Notes under the pieces: model-generated
What the model saw: the letters and a program-made list of their open reading frames with translations, nothing else
Told to the model about the DNA's origin: nothing
Database searches by the model: none
Assembly (NCBI RefSeq): GCF_025938095.1
Contig: NZ_JAPCZF010000011.1
Location: forward strand, 1-64,000
DNA from: Novosphingobium sp. JCM 18896
GTDB taxonomy: Bacteria; Pseudomonadota; Alphaproteobacteria; Sphingomonadales; Sphingomonadaceae
Reading direction: 5' to 3'
DNA: 64,000 nucleotides
Shown: positions 1-7,519 of the stretch, in pieces
Layout of the letters: the number at the start of each line of letters is the position of its first letter
Position numbering within the stretch: the first letter of the stretch is position 1
Translations under genes and position numbers: made by a program

Positions 1-251
1 CCCCGCTAGTGCCAGCATCGTCACATGACATCGTCATAGCACTAACGACCTCCGCCTGATCAAAGGCGGTGAAACTCGGCTACGCGGTTCACACCCGCAA
101 GGTGGGGCTCAGGCTCCGCTTACCGTCAGGTAACAAGCGAACATGGGGCAAGCACCTTCCCCGGGCGGTTTGATTAGGCTCTCAGGACGCGCGAGGCCTG
201 AAGCCGCCGAACTCTCATCGCGAACCAATAAGTAAGCGGCTATGTTGGGCC

Positions 252-650
252 ATGAACTCGCTGACCGACTGGAACACCTTTGCTCGCCGATGGTGCGAGG
301 ACTGGAACGTCCACGATCTCGATCGCGTGTTGTCGCATTTTGCCGACGACGTCGTGTTTACCTCCCCAGTAGCCGGGCAGCTCATGCCCGAGACGAGCGG
401 CCGTCTCATCGGCAAGGCCGCGCTACGAGGTTACTGGGAGGAGGGGCTGCGGCGTATCTCGGACCTTCGCTTCACGGTCGAGCGGGTCTTTGGCGGCGTG
501 GACACGGTCGTCATCCAATATCGCAATCAGCGATCCGCCCTGGTGAGCGAAGTGCTACGGTTGCGCGACGGCAAAGTGGCCGAGGGACACGGCGCCTATG
601 AGGTCGGCTTCGTCAATCCGGCCGGTTTGGCAGATGGTGCGGCGGCTTGA
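252..650 (+). CDS. NTF2-like / SnoaL-like family protein
   Basis: A 132-residue protein with the pattern of the small cone-shaped alpha+beta barrel SnoaL/NTF2 fold. An N-terminal helix ends in WNVHDLDRVLSHFADDVVF (about residues 18-36), the usual 'work-shift' signature in which a helix is followed by the first barrel strand. The later strands carry YRNQRSALVSEVLRLRDGKV. The length matches the family. Members are enzymes (isomerases, cyclases, dehydratases) or ligand-binding domains, and the sequence does not say which. No strong ribosome-binding site precedes the chosen ATG. The neighbour on the right is on the opposite strand, so the gene appears monocistronic. The fold is fairly sure; the function is unknown. 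Confidence 0.8.
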   Translation: MNSLTDWNTFARRWCEDWNVHDLDRVLSHFADDVVFTSPVAGQLMPETSGRLIGKAALRGYWEEGLRRISDLRFTVERVFGGVDTVVIQYRNQRSALVSEVLRLRDGKVAEGHGAYEVGFVNPAGLADGAAA

Positions 651-826
651 ATGTTGCTGGCGGTTCGAGGTCAGCTTCGCGAAATCTTGATCGTCTCGTC
701 CCTCTCGTCCTTCAAATACGCAACGCGCTGGAGTTAGGTCCCGGTTTTCGGGACTGGCGAATGATCTGGCCTGAATGATCGAAACAATGATCGCCGAACG
801 TCCCGGCGTTATCGACCATATGGTTT

Positions 827-1123
827 CTATCCTGTCGGCGAAGAGACGGTCGGCGGAACTTCGATAGTCTCCTTTCCACAAGAGCACGGCGCGACAGCAG
901 TCATCGCATGGTGTTCGGCTCGCGACTTGAGCCTCCCCATCGTCCAGTTCGCCTGCATGCGCACGGTCGGGTTAGGCGCGCACCAGATTTCGCCCGTCTC
1001 GTCCATGGCAGTGACCCAGATGAGATTGTGCTCAGGACCGTAGTCGATGACGGCGAAAGCCGAACCTCGTCCCTTGCCAATGACGAAAACAGGGATGGGC
1101 GGATCGAGTTGACTGAATGACAC
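827..1123 (-). CDS. Conserved hypothetical small protein, putative sigma-EcfG target
   Basis: A 98-residue protein starting at a GTG, with AAGGA seven bases upstream. The N-terminal 65 residues look conserved: a short beta-rich stretch (FVIGKGRGSAFAVIDYG, then HNLIWVTAMDETGEIWCAPN) ending in a tryptophan- and arginine-containing segment. The C-terminal tail is less ordered and may be variable. There is no signal peptide or membrane segment, so it is probably cytoplasmic. An EcfG-like promoter lies 22 bases upstream in the right orientation, which suggests expression under general stress. I do not recognise a named domain. The reading frame is supported by the promoter, the ribosome-binding site and protein-like composition. 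Confidence 0.6.
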   Translation of the reverse strand: MSFSQLDPPIPVFVIGKGRGSAFAVIDYGPEHNLIWVTAMDETGEIWCAPNPTVRMQANWTMGRLKSRAEHHAMTAVAPCSCGKETIEVPPTVSSPTG

Positions 1124-1144
1124 GTGAAATCCTTTCGGACCAAT

Positions 1145-1169
1145 AACCGCTGAAAGCTTGGCCCGTTCC
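1145..1169 (-). promoter_or_regulatory. Putative sigma-EcfG promoter (GGAAC-N16-GGTT)
   Basis: On the minus strand GGAAC (1165-1169) is followed after 16 bases by GGTT (1145-1148). The -35 box is perfect and the -10 box differs from the preferred CGTT by one base. Expected transcription start is about 1138, giving a 15-base leader to the GTG at 1123. Confidence 0.5.
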
Positions 1170-1430
1170 TGTCTGAATTAGCTAGGAGCGCGCTGCCGAG
1201 ATCGGTGACGATGGCGAGCAGAGCGAAGGTTCCATCCGAACCCATACCCGGCAATCTGCAGCCAGATGTCTGGCGGCCAAAGGGGCTCCGACCGCGTCTC
1301 GCGCTCGAACGAGCCCCAGCAGCCCAGCCTGTGAGGCGCGTGAAATTTGTCTGGAGTCTTCAAACCTGCTCATGAGCGCAAGGTCCCAATGGCTGTTCAC
1401 TGCTCGTGCGCACCGTCGACATGGCAAATG
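1170..1430. other. Non-coding gap (1124-1430 overall)
   Basis: Apart from the promoter at 1145-1169 I see no gene here. The frames that stay open are arginine- and serine-rich shadows without ribosome-binding sites. Confidence 0.5.
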
Positions 1431-1787
1431 TCATAAGGCCAACAAGGAGTTCAACACCGACTGCAGGTGATCGGAGGTGAAGGGTTTCACTATGATGGGA
1501 ACGTCCGGATAGCGACGTCCGATTTCCTCAGTTTCGTTCGAACTCGCGAAGGCCCAGGGGATGGCGCGACGAATTAGTTCCTCAGCGATCGGCGCGGTGG
1601 ACTGTCCTTCGATCTTCACGTCCAGGATTGCAGCATCCACGTCATTCTCCACAAGTAGCGCCAGCGCCTCTGGAACGCGTGACGCCGGCCCAATGACGCG
1701 GCAGTTCATGTCGTCGAGCATGCCGACAAACAATTGACTTATCAAAGGTTGCTCTTCGAGCACGAGTATCCGCTGACCGTTGAGCAT
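1431..1787 (-). CDS. Stand-alone response-regulator receiver protein
   Basis: A 118-residue single receiver domain with no output domain. The acidic pocket is formed by Glu11-Glu12 instead of the usual Asp pair. The phospho-acceptor is Asp56 in DAAILDVKI, the switch Ser/Thr is near Ser82, and the conserved Lys is Lys101 in IIVKPF. Single-domain receivers of this kind usually act as phosphate sinks or shuttles, or bind partner proteins. No histidine kinase is adjacent, so the partner is unknown. The segment upstream (1788-2044) holds no convincing gene. The family call is firm. Confidence 0.85.
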   Translation of the reverse strand: MLNGQRILVLEEQPLISQLFVGMLDDMNCRVIGPASRVPEALALLVENDVDAAILDVKIEGQSTAPIAEELIRRAIPWAFASSNETEEIGRRYPDVPIIVKPFTSDHLQSVLNSLLAL

Positions 1788-2044
1788 GGGAGATTCCGCA
1801 AAAGCGCATGTGGTTCGATACTGAAACGCTCGGACCGGGGAAAAGTCTCAGCGCCTGGTCGCGACCAGTTCCGTCAACATCGACGGCGGCGATTTCGAAG
1901 AGGCGTCGTGCGCGGTCGATCGCGACTGTCTGGTCTAACCAGACTTCGCCTGCCACGCCTGGGCCGAACAGACCTTTGCGGTCGCGATCCGTAGGGCAAG
2001 GCAAATCAATGCGAAGCTCGGCACTTGATACCCAACTTCGCTAT

Positions 2045-2073
2045 CAGAGCCCTCTCGCAGGCGGAGGGCTCTG
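2045..2073 (-). terminator. Hairpin after the outer-membrane protein gene
   Basis: A perfect 10-bp inverted repeat, CAGAGCCCTC (2045-2054) and GAGGGCTCTG (2064-2073), lies 23 bases beyond the stop of the minus-strand barrel gene. There is no clear T-tract, so it may stabilise the 3' end rather than terminate alone. The surrounding 1788-2095 segment shows nothing else. Confidence 0.45.
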
Positions 2074-2095
2074 ACATTGTCGACCTGTGTGCCGA

Positions 2096-2704
2096 TCAGA
2101 ATGCGAAGAGTGCACCGGCAACAACCTGGTGCCTTTGCGGATTGATACCAGTGGCGACGCCGTTCAGGCGAACGTCGCCGTAGTTCGAATATCGATACTC
2201 ACCTCTGAAACGAAGCGCGCCTTCACCGAATTCGACACCGCCGCCGACGCGATACCCCTCGAGATTGTCGCTGAGCTCGAGGTTCGTGGCCGGCCCAGTA
2301 TATTCCGCCGTCATTCTCGCATTCGTGTAGCCGACCTTGCCATAGATCAGCAGGCCGCGGGAGGGTCGGATGCCGGCACGCGCGCCGATGAACAGATCGC
2401 GTCCCATTTTCACCCTCGCCGTGTCGCCCGGTGTGAACACGTCATCGACGGTTTCCTTCGTGGTCGAACCCGTCACCTCACCTTCGACGCCGAACATGAA
2501 TGAGCGTTCCTGGCTGGTCTGGATGCCGATCACGCCGCCGTAGACGACGCCATCGTCGCTGGCAGAGGCCCCCGGGTAGTTGATCCTGGCCCGATCCCAT
2601 CCGCCGATCACGCCGGCATATGTCTCGTGCCGGTAACCCTCTTGAGCGAGCGCCGGTGTTGTCGCAACCAGGCTCAAGATAATCGCCGTGGCAAATTTGC
2701 GCAT
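2096..2704 (-). CDS. Outer-membrane beta-barrel protein (Omp25/OmpA-like barrel)
   Basis: A 202-residue protein. A clear Sec signal peptide (MRKFATAIILSLVATTPALA) is followed by alternating beta strands typical of eight-stranded porin-like barrels: VIGGWDRARINYPG, GGVIGIQTSQERSFMFGVEG, LFIGARAGIRPS, GLLIYGKVGYTNARM, YRVGGGVEF, LRFRGEYRYSNYG. The last residue is Phe, as expected for Bam-dependent insertion. The start at 2704 has a strong ribosome-binding site (GGAGG at 2710-2714). An exact sigma-EcfG promoter lies 28 bases further up, so it is probably an envelope component made under general stress. A second, unrelated-looking barrel is encoded at 55743. Confidence 0.9.
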   Translation of the reverse strand: MRKFATAIILSLVATTPALAQEGYRHETYAGVIGGWDRARINYPGASASDDGVVYGGVIGIQTSQERSFMFGVEGEVTGSTTKETVDDVFTPGDTARVKMGRDLFIGARAGIRPSRGLLIYGKVGYTNARMTAEYTGPATNLELSDNLEGYRVGGGVEFGEGALRFRGEYRYSNYGDVRLNGVATGINPQRHQVVAGALFAF

Positions 2705-2731
2705 GCTTTCCTCCATTTGAACGCGATCCCA

Positions 2732-2756
2732 AACGACCGCCATCAAGGCTCGTTCC
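2732..2756 (-). promoter_or_regulatory. Sigma-EcfG promoter (GGAAC-N16-CGTT)
   Basis: GGAAC (2752-2756, minus strand) and CGTT (2732-2735) are separated by exactly 16 bases, a perfect match to the alphaproteobacterial general-stress promoter. It drives the barrel gene starting at 2704. Confidence 0.7.
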
Positions 2757-3315
2757 ACAAGAGGCGCGATGAACCTGCACAAATGATCGGTCCTGTTACC
2801 TCAGCGCCACAGGCCGCCCGGATGTTGTTTGCGCGAGCGAGCCCTGCCGCGCAGAGTTTTGCGGGCGTCTTTTCTCTTGGCTCGCTTGCCAAATTGCGTG
2901 CACTGCTGGCGTGCCGGAGTTGGGCCCGCCCGCACATCGCGGTGGAGTCCGCCTCTTTCTTGACGAGCGCCTGAATTCGCCAGAGCGCTAACGGATTCCG
3001 CGGCGCCTGTTTGTCTGTATAAGGTAACATGAGCATTGGCTGGCGTCGTGCGGCTCATGTACCTCGTTCGGGCGCTTGGCGCTTTAGAAGCAAGGTGAGG
3101 CTTGCTCCCGAGGGCTCATTATTCACCTTTGCGGTCGAACCAGCGCAATTGTGGTGAAGAACATCCATTCTTCGCCAGCCGGTGATGGAGCTGACGTTCG
3201 GTTTTCACGATCAATTGACCCAATGGCGATGATCGCCCGTCAGGTCTATGCGGTGGGTAATCAATATAACTTAGGTTAATCAAAATACTGAGGGTCAGTT
3301 TGCGTTCCCTTGTTG
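2757..3315. other. Non-coding gap
   Basis: About 560 bases without a gene I can support. Open frames on either strand are low-complexity shadows. A minus-strand frame near 3010-3025 reads YTDKQ, recalling the KGG-type gene at 26740, but the match is too short to use. Confidence 0.4.
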
Positions 3316-3341
3316 GGAACTCGGCGCAGGGGTCCGGGGTT
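3316..3341 (+). promoter_or_regulatory. Possible EcfG-like promoter (GGAAC-N17-GGTT)
   Basis: GGAAC at 3316-3320 and GGTT at 3338-3341. The ATG of the next gene is only nine bases further on, so the transcript would be nearly leaderless. That makes this the weakest member of the set. Confidence 0.25.
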
Positions 3342-3349
3342 GGGCCATC

Positions 3350-4243
3350 ATGGCAACAGCACCTTCTATACCGAGCCCACAGTCCTCTCAATTTCTCACC
3401 GACAGCTTTCAAAGAGGTCTCGCGCATTGGAACCGCGAGCGTCTCGCTCCGCAATTTCCGCATGAAGCCAGTGACCTGCTTTTCGAGCGTGACCTGCGCA
3501 TGCGGCGGCTCGAGGCCGCCTTCCTCGAGGAACTTCGCACCGTCGTGAGCCATGAAGCGTCATCCGCGCCGCGAGATGCAAATGACTTTATCGCTTGGTT
3601 CGAGGCCTTGAAGCATACCGGTCATGGCCAGGGCGACCCTCTGTTTCCCTGGCTGGCAAAAGAAGCGAGCCGCGAGCAGCTTCGATGGTTCTTCGAGCAA
3701 GAGGCAGCGGGCGAAGCGGGTTTTGATGATCTGGTGGCCTATACGCAGATCCAAATGCCGGCTGCAGCAAAACTCGAATTTGCCCGCAACTACTGGGATG
3801 AGATGGGGCGCGGCAACCCGCGCGGCATGCATGGCCCCATGCTTGCGGACCTCGCCCGTACTCTTGACGTAACGCCGAGCATCGCATCGACCGTTTGGGA
3901 AAGCCTTGCCCTGGCAAATGCCATGACGGCCATGGCAACCAATCGCCACTATGCCTGGCATTCGGTTGGCGCGCTTGGAGTCATAGAGCTTACAGCTCCC
4001 GATCGCTCGGCGATGGTCGCGAAAGGGCTTCGTCGCATCGGTCTCACCGACAAGGAGCGGCGCTATTTCGATCTCCATGCAGTGCTCGATGTCAAGCACA
4101 GCGAGGATTGGAACGAGCACGCGCTCAAGCCGCTCGTGGCCGAAGATCCGCGCCGCGCCGTCGCAATTGCGGAGGGCGCGCTCATGCGGCTTCTTTGCGG
4201 CGCACGCTGTTTCGAGCGCTACCGCGCCCATCTCTGGAAATGA
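3350..4243 (+). CDS. Iron-containing redox enzyme, haem-oxygenase-like fold
   Basis: A 297-residue all-helical protein resembling the haem-oxygenase-like diiron (HDO) family. Candidate metal ligands are in the usual helices: QLRWFFEQEAAGEAGFDDL (about 110-130), ARNYWDEMGRGNPRGMHG (about 143-160) and DLHAVLDVKHSEDWNEH (about 244-260), with the typical E...H...DxxH spacing. Such enzymes use O2 on amino-acid, lipid or small-molecule substrates in the cytoplasm. The substrate here is unknown. Length fits the family. The dodecin gene follows 60 bases downstream on the same strand. No good ribosome-binding site precedes this ATG, so the start is less certain than the family. Confidence 0.8.
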   Translation: MATAPSIPSPQSSQFLTDSFQRGLAHWNRERLAPQFPHEASDLLFERDLRMRRLEAAFLEELRTVVSHEASSAPRDANDFIAWFEALKHTGHGQGDPLFPWLAKEASREQLRWFFEQEAAGEAGFDDLVAYTQIQMPAAAKLEFARNYWDEMGRGNPRGMHGPMLADLARTLDVTPSIASTVWESLALANAMTAMATNRHYAWHSVGALGVIELTAPDRSAMVAKGLRRIGLTDKERRYFDLHAVLDVKHSEDWNEHALKPLVAEDPRRAVAIAEGALMRLLCGARCFERYRAHLWK

Positions 4244-4303
4244 GCGTTCAGCGCGAAGGGTAAGGGAACCGTTGGACTTTGACGCCACAATCAGGAGGAT
4301 GAA

Positions 4304-4513
4304 ATGAACGATGTAGCCAAGGTAATCGAGGTCATCGGCACGTCGGACGAAAGCATCGAGGACGCTATCTCTGGGGCGATCCAACGTGCCAGCAAGACAG
4401 TGGACAACCTCCAGTGGTTCCACGTTACCGAGATTCGGGGGGCGCTCGACGGCGGCAGGATCGATCGATACCAGGTCATGCTGAAGATCGGCTTTGGCCT
4501 GACTGACGACTGA
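4304..4513 (+). CDS. Dodecin, flavin-storage protein
   Basis: A 69-residue protein of classic dodecin length and pattern: beta strand VIEVIGTSDESIEDAI, a single amphipathic helix, then the strand with TVDNLQWFHVTEIRG, where the Trp stacks on the flavin isoalloxazine rings, and a final strand RYQVMLKIGFGL. Dodecins assemble as hollow dodecamers that bind riboflavin, FMN or FAD and protect against flavin-driven oxidative damage. An AGGAGG ribosome-binding site sits just before the ATG. It may be co-transcribed with the haem-oxygenase-like gene upstream. Confidence 0.93.
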   Translation: MNDVAKVIEVIGTSDESIEDAISGAIQRASKTVDNLQWFHVTEIRGALDGGRIDRYQVMLKIGFGLTDD

Positions 4514-4784
4514 TTTTCAGCGACGCGGGTCGGCACGAACGGCAACGCCCGCTAGGCCGCCAGCGTCGTGCACGGTTGCCGTACTGCAGCCTGGGTCTTA
4601 TCACTGCTCGTGCAGAGATTGATTGCGCTGAAGCCGTAGATTTTCCGACTGACGGGGGCGGCATGCTCGTTGCTGGCAGGGCTGCCTCTGTCGTCCGGCT
4701 TTTTGTGCTCCTGCCAGATAGCATGGTGGCCAAGACCGCGAATGGGGTTCTTCGGGAACACTTTTCTGGAGCCTTCCTGGAGGC

Positions 4785-4958
4785 TCACGACATCCCGCGC
4801 CACTGGGCTAGCCAGCGCAGCAAGACGGGCAGGCCCGCGTTGACCTCGTTCACACTTAGGTCGCGATCGTCACGAATTTCGCTTCAAAGGTCGGATAGGA
4901 CCTCGCCGGCGGCCCTGCGCTTTTCGAGTGCTTGAAGAAGCCGCGCCCGAAAAAACAT
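4785..4958 (-). pseudogene. Small hypothetical gene interrupted by a TGA codon
   Basis: A minus-strand frame from an ATG at 4958 reads MFFRARLLQALEKRRAAG, continues to EVLSDL, meets TGA, then carries on in the same frame as SEIRDDRDLSVNEVNAG and LPVLLRWLAQWRGMS before a second stop. Both halves look like one helical, charged protein, so the TGA (probably from CGA) appears to be a nonsense mutation. No homologue is recognised. A strong AGGAGG lies further upstream at about 5013-5018 before an ATG in another frame (5010), so the original gene could have been longer. The rest of 4514-5086 holds nothing else that I can support. Confidence 0.35.
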
Positions 4959-5086
4959 GAGTCAGACGCGTTCGGAGCGATCCTGATTTGGTTCCTTTCA
5001 CAACCGTCATAAGACCTCCTGTCCGACTGGGGCGACTTAATCAGACAGAGAAATCAGCGGGGAACAGCGTCTGGCTAGGATGCTCG

Positions 5087-6022
5087 CTATTCCGAGGGTG
5101 CGGTGCGGTTCGCAGTAGGTCGAAACGAGACACTGTCGATCCGCCAACGATCGCAGCCTGCGACATCGAGGTTATCGAGCGCGAAGTCCTCGGGCGGCCG
5201 GACACCAACCACTTCGGCCCGAATGTAGCGTCCGGTCTCGCGCAACAGAACCTTTTCGGCCAGGGGGAACTGCTCCTCGAGCGCGCGTGCCAGCGCCTGC
5301 GCCTCGGGAGACAGCTTCGAATTACCGAGTTCGCGCGGAATGCCGTCGACCAGTTCGGCCGTGGCAATTTTCAGCGCGTTCCACGCATCCCAGACGATCG
5401 AGCCGGAAATCGCGATGGCCGCGATCGGATCTGCCCACCAAAGACCGAAACCCAGTCCGCCGACGCCCAGCAGACCGGCAACGCCAGTCTGCCAGTTTGC
5501 CTTGTTCATCAACGCATCGGTATGGACCAGCTTGTCTCGCAGTCTCTCGGCCAGCGGCAGCTCGCGCCGGCCGATGATCAGCGGTGGTATGGTCGCATAG
5601 GCCTGGGCGGCGAGCATGAACCAGCCGAGCCAGATGTCGTGCCCAAGCATCCGCACCGAGCCCACCGTGACGTGCTCCTGCTCCCAAAGCGCGACAACCG
5701 AATCCCGCAGGAGAAAAAGACCCACGCCCCCAAGGGCGACCGCCGCCACCAGGAAGCCGAGGCTGTTGACCCGGTCATAGCCATAGTGGAAACGCGCGTC
5801 GGCCGAGCGGGCCTCGTAGCTGGTGGCGATAAGAATCACGATCGGCGGGACCAATCCCAGCGTGTCTTCCACCCAAGCCGTCTTCATCGCCTGGCTCGAT
5901 CCCATGGCCAATCCCATCACGGTCACGATCGAAACCGACCAGGCGATGTTCCACCATTCCAGTCGGCGGACGGCACGGATGTCTTGTTCGATCTGCGCAG
6001 GATGGCCGATCGCTTCGGTCAT
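5087..6022 (-). CDS. Cation diffusion facilitator (CDF) family transporter
   Basis: A 311-residue inner-membrane protein with about six hydrophobic segments in the transmembrane half (roughly residues 25-215). Candidate metal-site motifs are VEDTLGLVPPIV in the second segment and KLVHTDALMNKANWQ in the fifth, the positions where CDF proteins carry their Asp/His ligands. A soluble C-terminal domain follows (about 225-311), as expected. CDF proteins export Zn2+, Fe2+, Co2+ or Mn2+ using the proton gradient. The metal cannot be read from sequence. Its ATG overlaps the stop of the lipoprotein gene (ATGA), so the two are translationally coupled. Confidence 0.88.
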   Translation of the reverse strand: MTEAIGHPAQIEQDIRAVRRLEWWNIAWSVSIVTVMGLAMGSSQAMKTAWVEDTLGLVPPIVILIATSYEARSADARFHYGYDRVNSLGFLVAAVALGGVGLFLLRDSVVALWEQEHVTVGSVRMLGHDIWLGWFMLAAQAYATIPPLIIGRRELPLAERLRDKLVHTDALMNKANWQTGVAGLLGVGGLGFGLWWADPIAAIAISGSIVWDAWNALKIATAELVDGIPRELGNSKLSPEAQALARALEEQFPLAEKVLLRETGRYIRAEVVGVRPPEDFALDNLDVAGCDRWRIDSVSFRPTANRTAPSE

Positions 6023-6468
6023 GCGCCGCCTCCGGCGCGGACCTGACTTTCAAGCCGCACGATCCAGCGGTTCTCGCCGTTGCGAGCAACCGCACTGAGA
6101 CCCAGCTCACGATTCCCGATTTGGCGCCGCGCCAGCGGCTCGATGACCGCGACTTCGCTCAGCCACGGACTGTCGGCGGCTACCTCGGTCATGACGAGGT
6201 CGAGTTTGTTGTCATCGAGGAGTGCGAACATAGCCTCGTTCGACTGGCCATCCTCGGCGACTACGCGGGCGTCGCAAGTCGCAGCCACGGCCTGGACGAA
6301 GCGCTCAGCCCGCGCGCGCAGCGGCGGTGCGAGCTTGCCGTAGCCGACGTGTAGCTCGTGGCTCTGCGCGATCCGCTCGCTCGTTCCTTCGATATCGCGC
6401 GGGTAGGCCGAGCAGCCCTGGAGCAGCGCGAGCGCGAAGAGCATCGATCCTGGCAGCGTTGCTTTCAT
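6019..6468 (-). CDS. Lipoprotein with periplasmic solute-binding-like domain
   Basis: A 149-residue protein with a lipoprotein signal (FALALLQGC, lipid-attachment Cys near residue 18). The body resembles one lobe of an extracellular solute-binding domain: DIEGTSERIAQSHELHVGYG at the start and DLVMTEVAADSPWLSEVAVIEPL later, like the 'type 3' binding proteins. It is shorter than a full binding protein (about 230 residues), so it may be a truncated or sensor-type version. Coupled by a four-base overlap to the CDF transporter, it could present or sense a ligand for that exporter. The start was chosen to give the lipobox signal; longer forms are possible. Confidence 0.65.
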   Translation of the reverse strand: MKATLPGSMLFALALLQGCSAYPRDIEGTSERIAQSHELHVGYGKLAPPLRARAERFVQAVAATCDARVVAEDGQSNEAMFALLDDNKLDLVMTEVAADSPWLSEVAVIEPLARRQIGNRELGLSAVARNGENRWIVRLESQVRAGGGA

Positions 6469-6720
6469 TGCGGCCGAGCAACGCCTCGGCTTCGTATGCG
6501 TTCCCGTTAGATACCGTGCGGCGGCTACAATCAGTTTCGGCGCAAACGCCGATCTTCTGAGCATTAGGTGCCATCTTTCCGCGCCTGAGCGCGGTCATTG
6601 ATTTGTCACGGTCGGGTTTCCTCAGCGGGAGATACACATGGGCGAGGACCTTGCGCGACGGGGACCATCGGCTGGCGAGGCTGGTTGATCCCGCATCCCC
6701 ATTTTGCAGGGACCGACCTC

Positions 6721-6783
6721 ATGCCCCGTGGCGACAAGAGTAGCTATTACAACAAGTAGAAGCGCAAGGCGCTGCATCTCTGA
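6721..6783 (+). pseudogene. Decayed 5' remnant of a KGG-type 'plasmid stabilization' gene
   Basis: From the ATG the frame reads MPRGDKSSYYNK, then TAG, then KRKALHL and a second stop. This is codon for codon the beginning of the intact gene at 26740 (MPRGDKSSYTDKQKRKAEHI), with CAG changed to TAG at codon 13. Nothing recognisable follows. It shares the family with a second dead copy at 26110. The flanks (6469-6720 and 6784-6975) hold no other gene that I can support. Confidence 0.75.
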
Positions 6784-6975
6784 GCGATTGCTCACCGAGT
6801 AAACTCGCTGCGCAATTTATTGCGCGGATGGCTGAATTGTCTCGTTGTCGGCCGTCCCGCCGTGAAGACCTGGCCTAGGTCGATTTCTGCAACCGTTGGA
6901 ACAGTCGGCCGTTACCAGAAGGTGCCCGTCACAGCGCGCGGCAGGGTTTCGCCAAAAATCTAGGGACAGACGACT

Positions 6976-7323
6976 ATGACAAAGTTGACGATGACGATGG
7001 GCTTAGCCTGTCTTTCTTTGGGGCTGGCAGGATGCAACTCGGCGGCAACCAATGATCCGAACCCAGATCAGACTGGCAGCGATGCTGCCATGGAGGGCGG
7101 CGGCGTCTATCCTGTGACCGCAGGCACCGAAGCGGGTCAGGCCTCACCGGGAACTCTTACAAGTTCGACAGGGCCAAAGGGGGCGGCCGGCGCTAGCGAA
7201 GGTCAGGGCGCTGCTGGTGGGCAAGAACCGGCCACGGCCGCACGCGCCGGGGCGATGAGTTCAGCAAGCGGCTCACCAGGTTCGGAGGGCAATTCGAACG
7301 ATACCCAAAGCACCAAGCCTTGA
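6976..7323 (+). CDS. Small low-complexity lipoprotein
   Basis: A 115-residue protein with a lipoprotein signal (ACLSLGLAGC, Cys near residue 20) and a mature part rich in Gly, Ala, Ser, Thr and Pro with no hydrophobic core, so it is probably disordered and anchored in a membrane facing the periplasm. No domain is recognised. Such lipoproteins are common in sphingomonad stress regions. Their role is unknown. Confidence 0.65.
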   Translation: MTKLTMTMGLACLSLGLAGCNSAATNDPNPDQTGSDAAMEGGGVYPVTAGTEAGQASPGTLTSSTGPKGAAGASEGQGAAGGQEPATAARAGAMSSASGSPGSEGNSNDTQSTKP

Positions 7324-7519
7324 TTATCATCGAGATTGGCGAGGACAGCCAAGCTGTGGCCGGACGCTTGAGGCACAGTGAGCCGATGAAGTTGAGGGAG
7401 CTGTGCGGCCCCAAAGTGGGCAAGCGGGTTGTTATGGGCTTGCAGCTTTCAGACCGCCCGGAGATGGCTGATCAGTGCTGGCTGGAACAATACCATGTTC
7501 AGCCTGCGCAACCTTCGGC

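Noticed and set aside
2743..3036. 97-codon minus-strand frame starting near MLPYTDKQ, resembling the KGG-type start
   Set aside because: Only five residues match; the rest is low-complexity and there is no ribosome-binding site.
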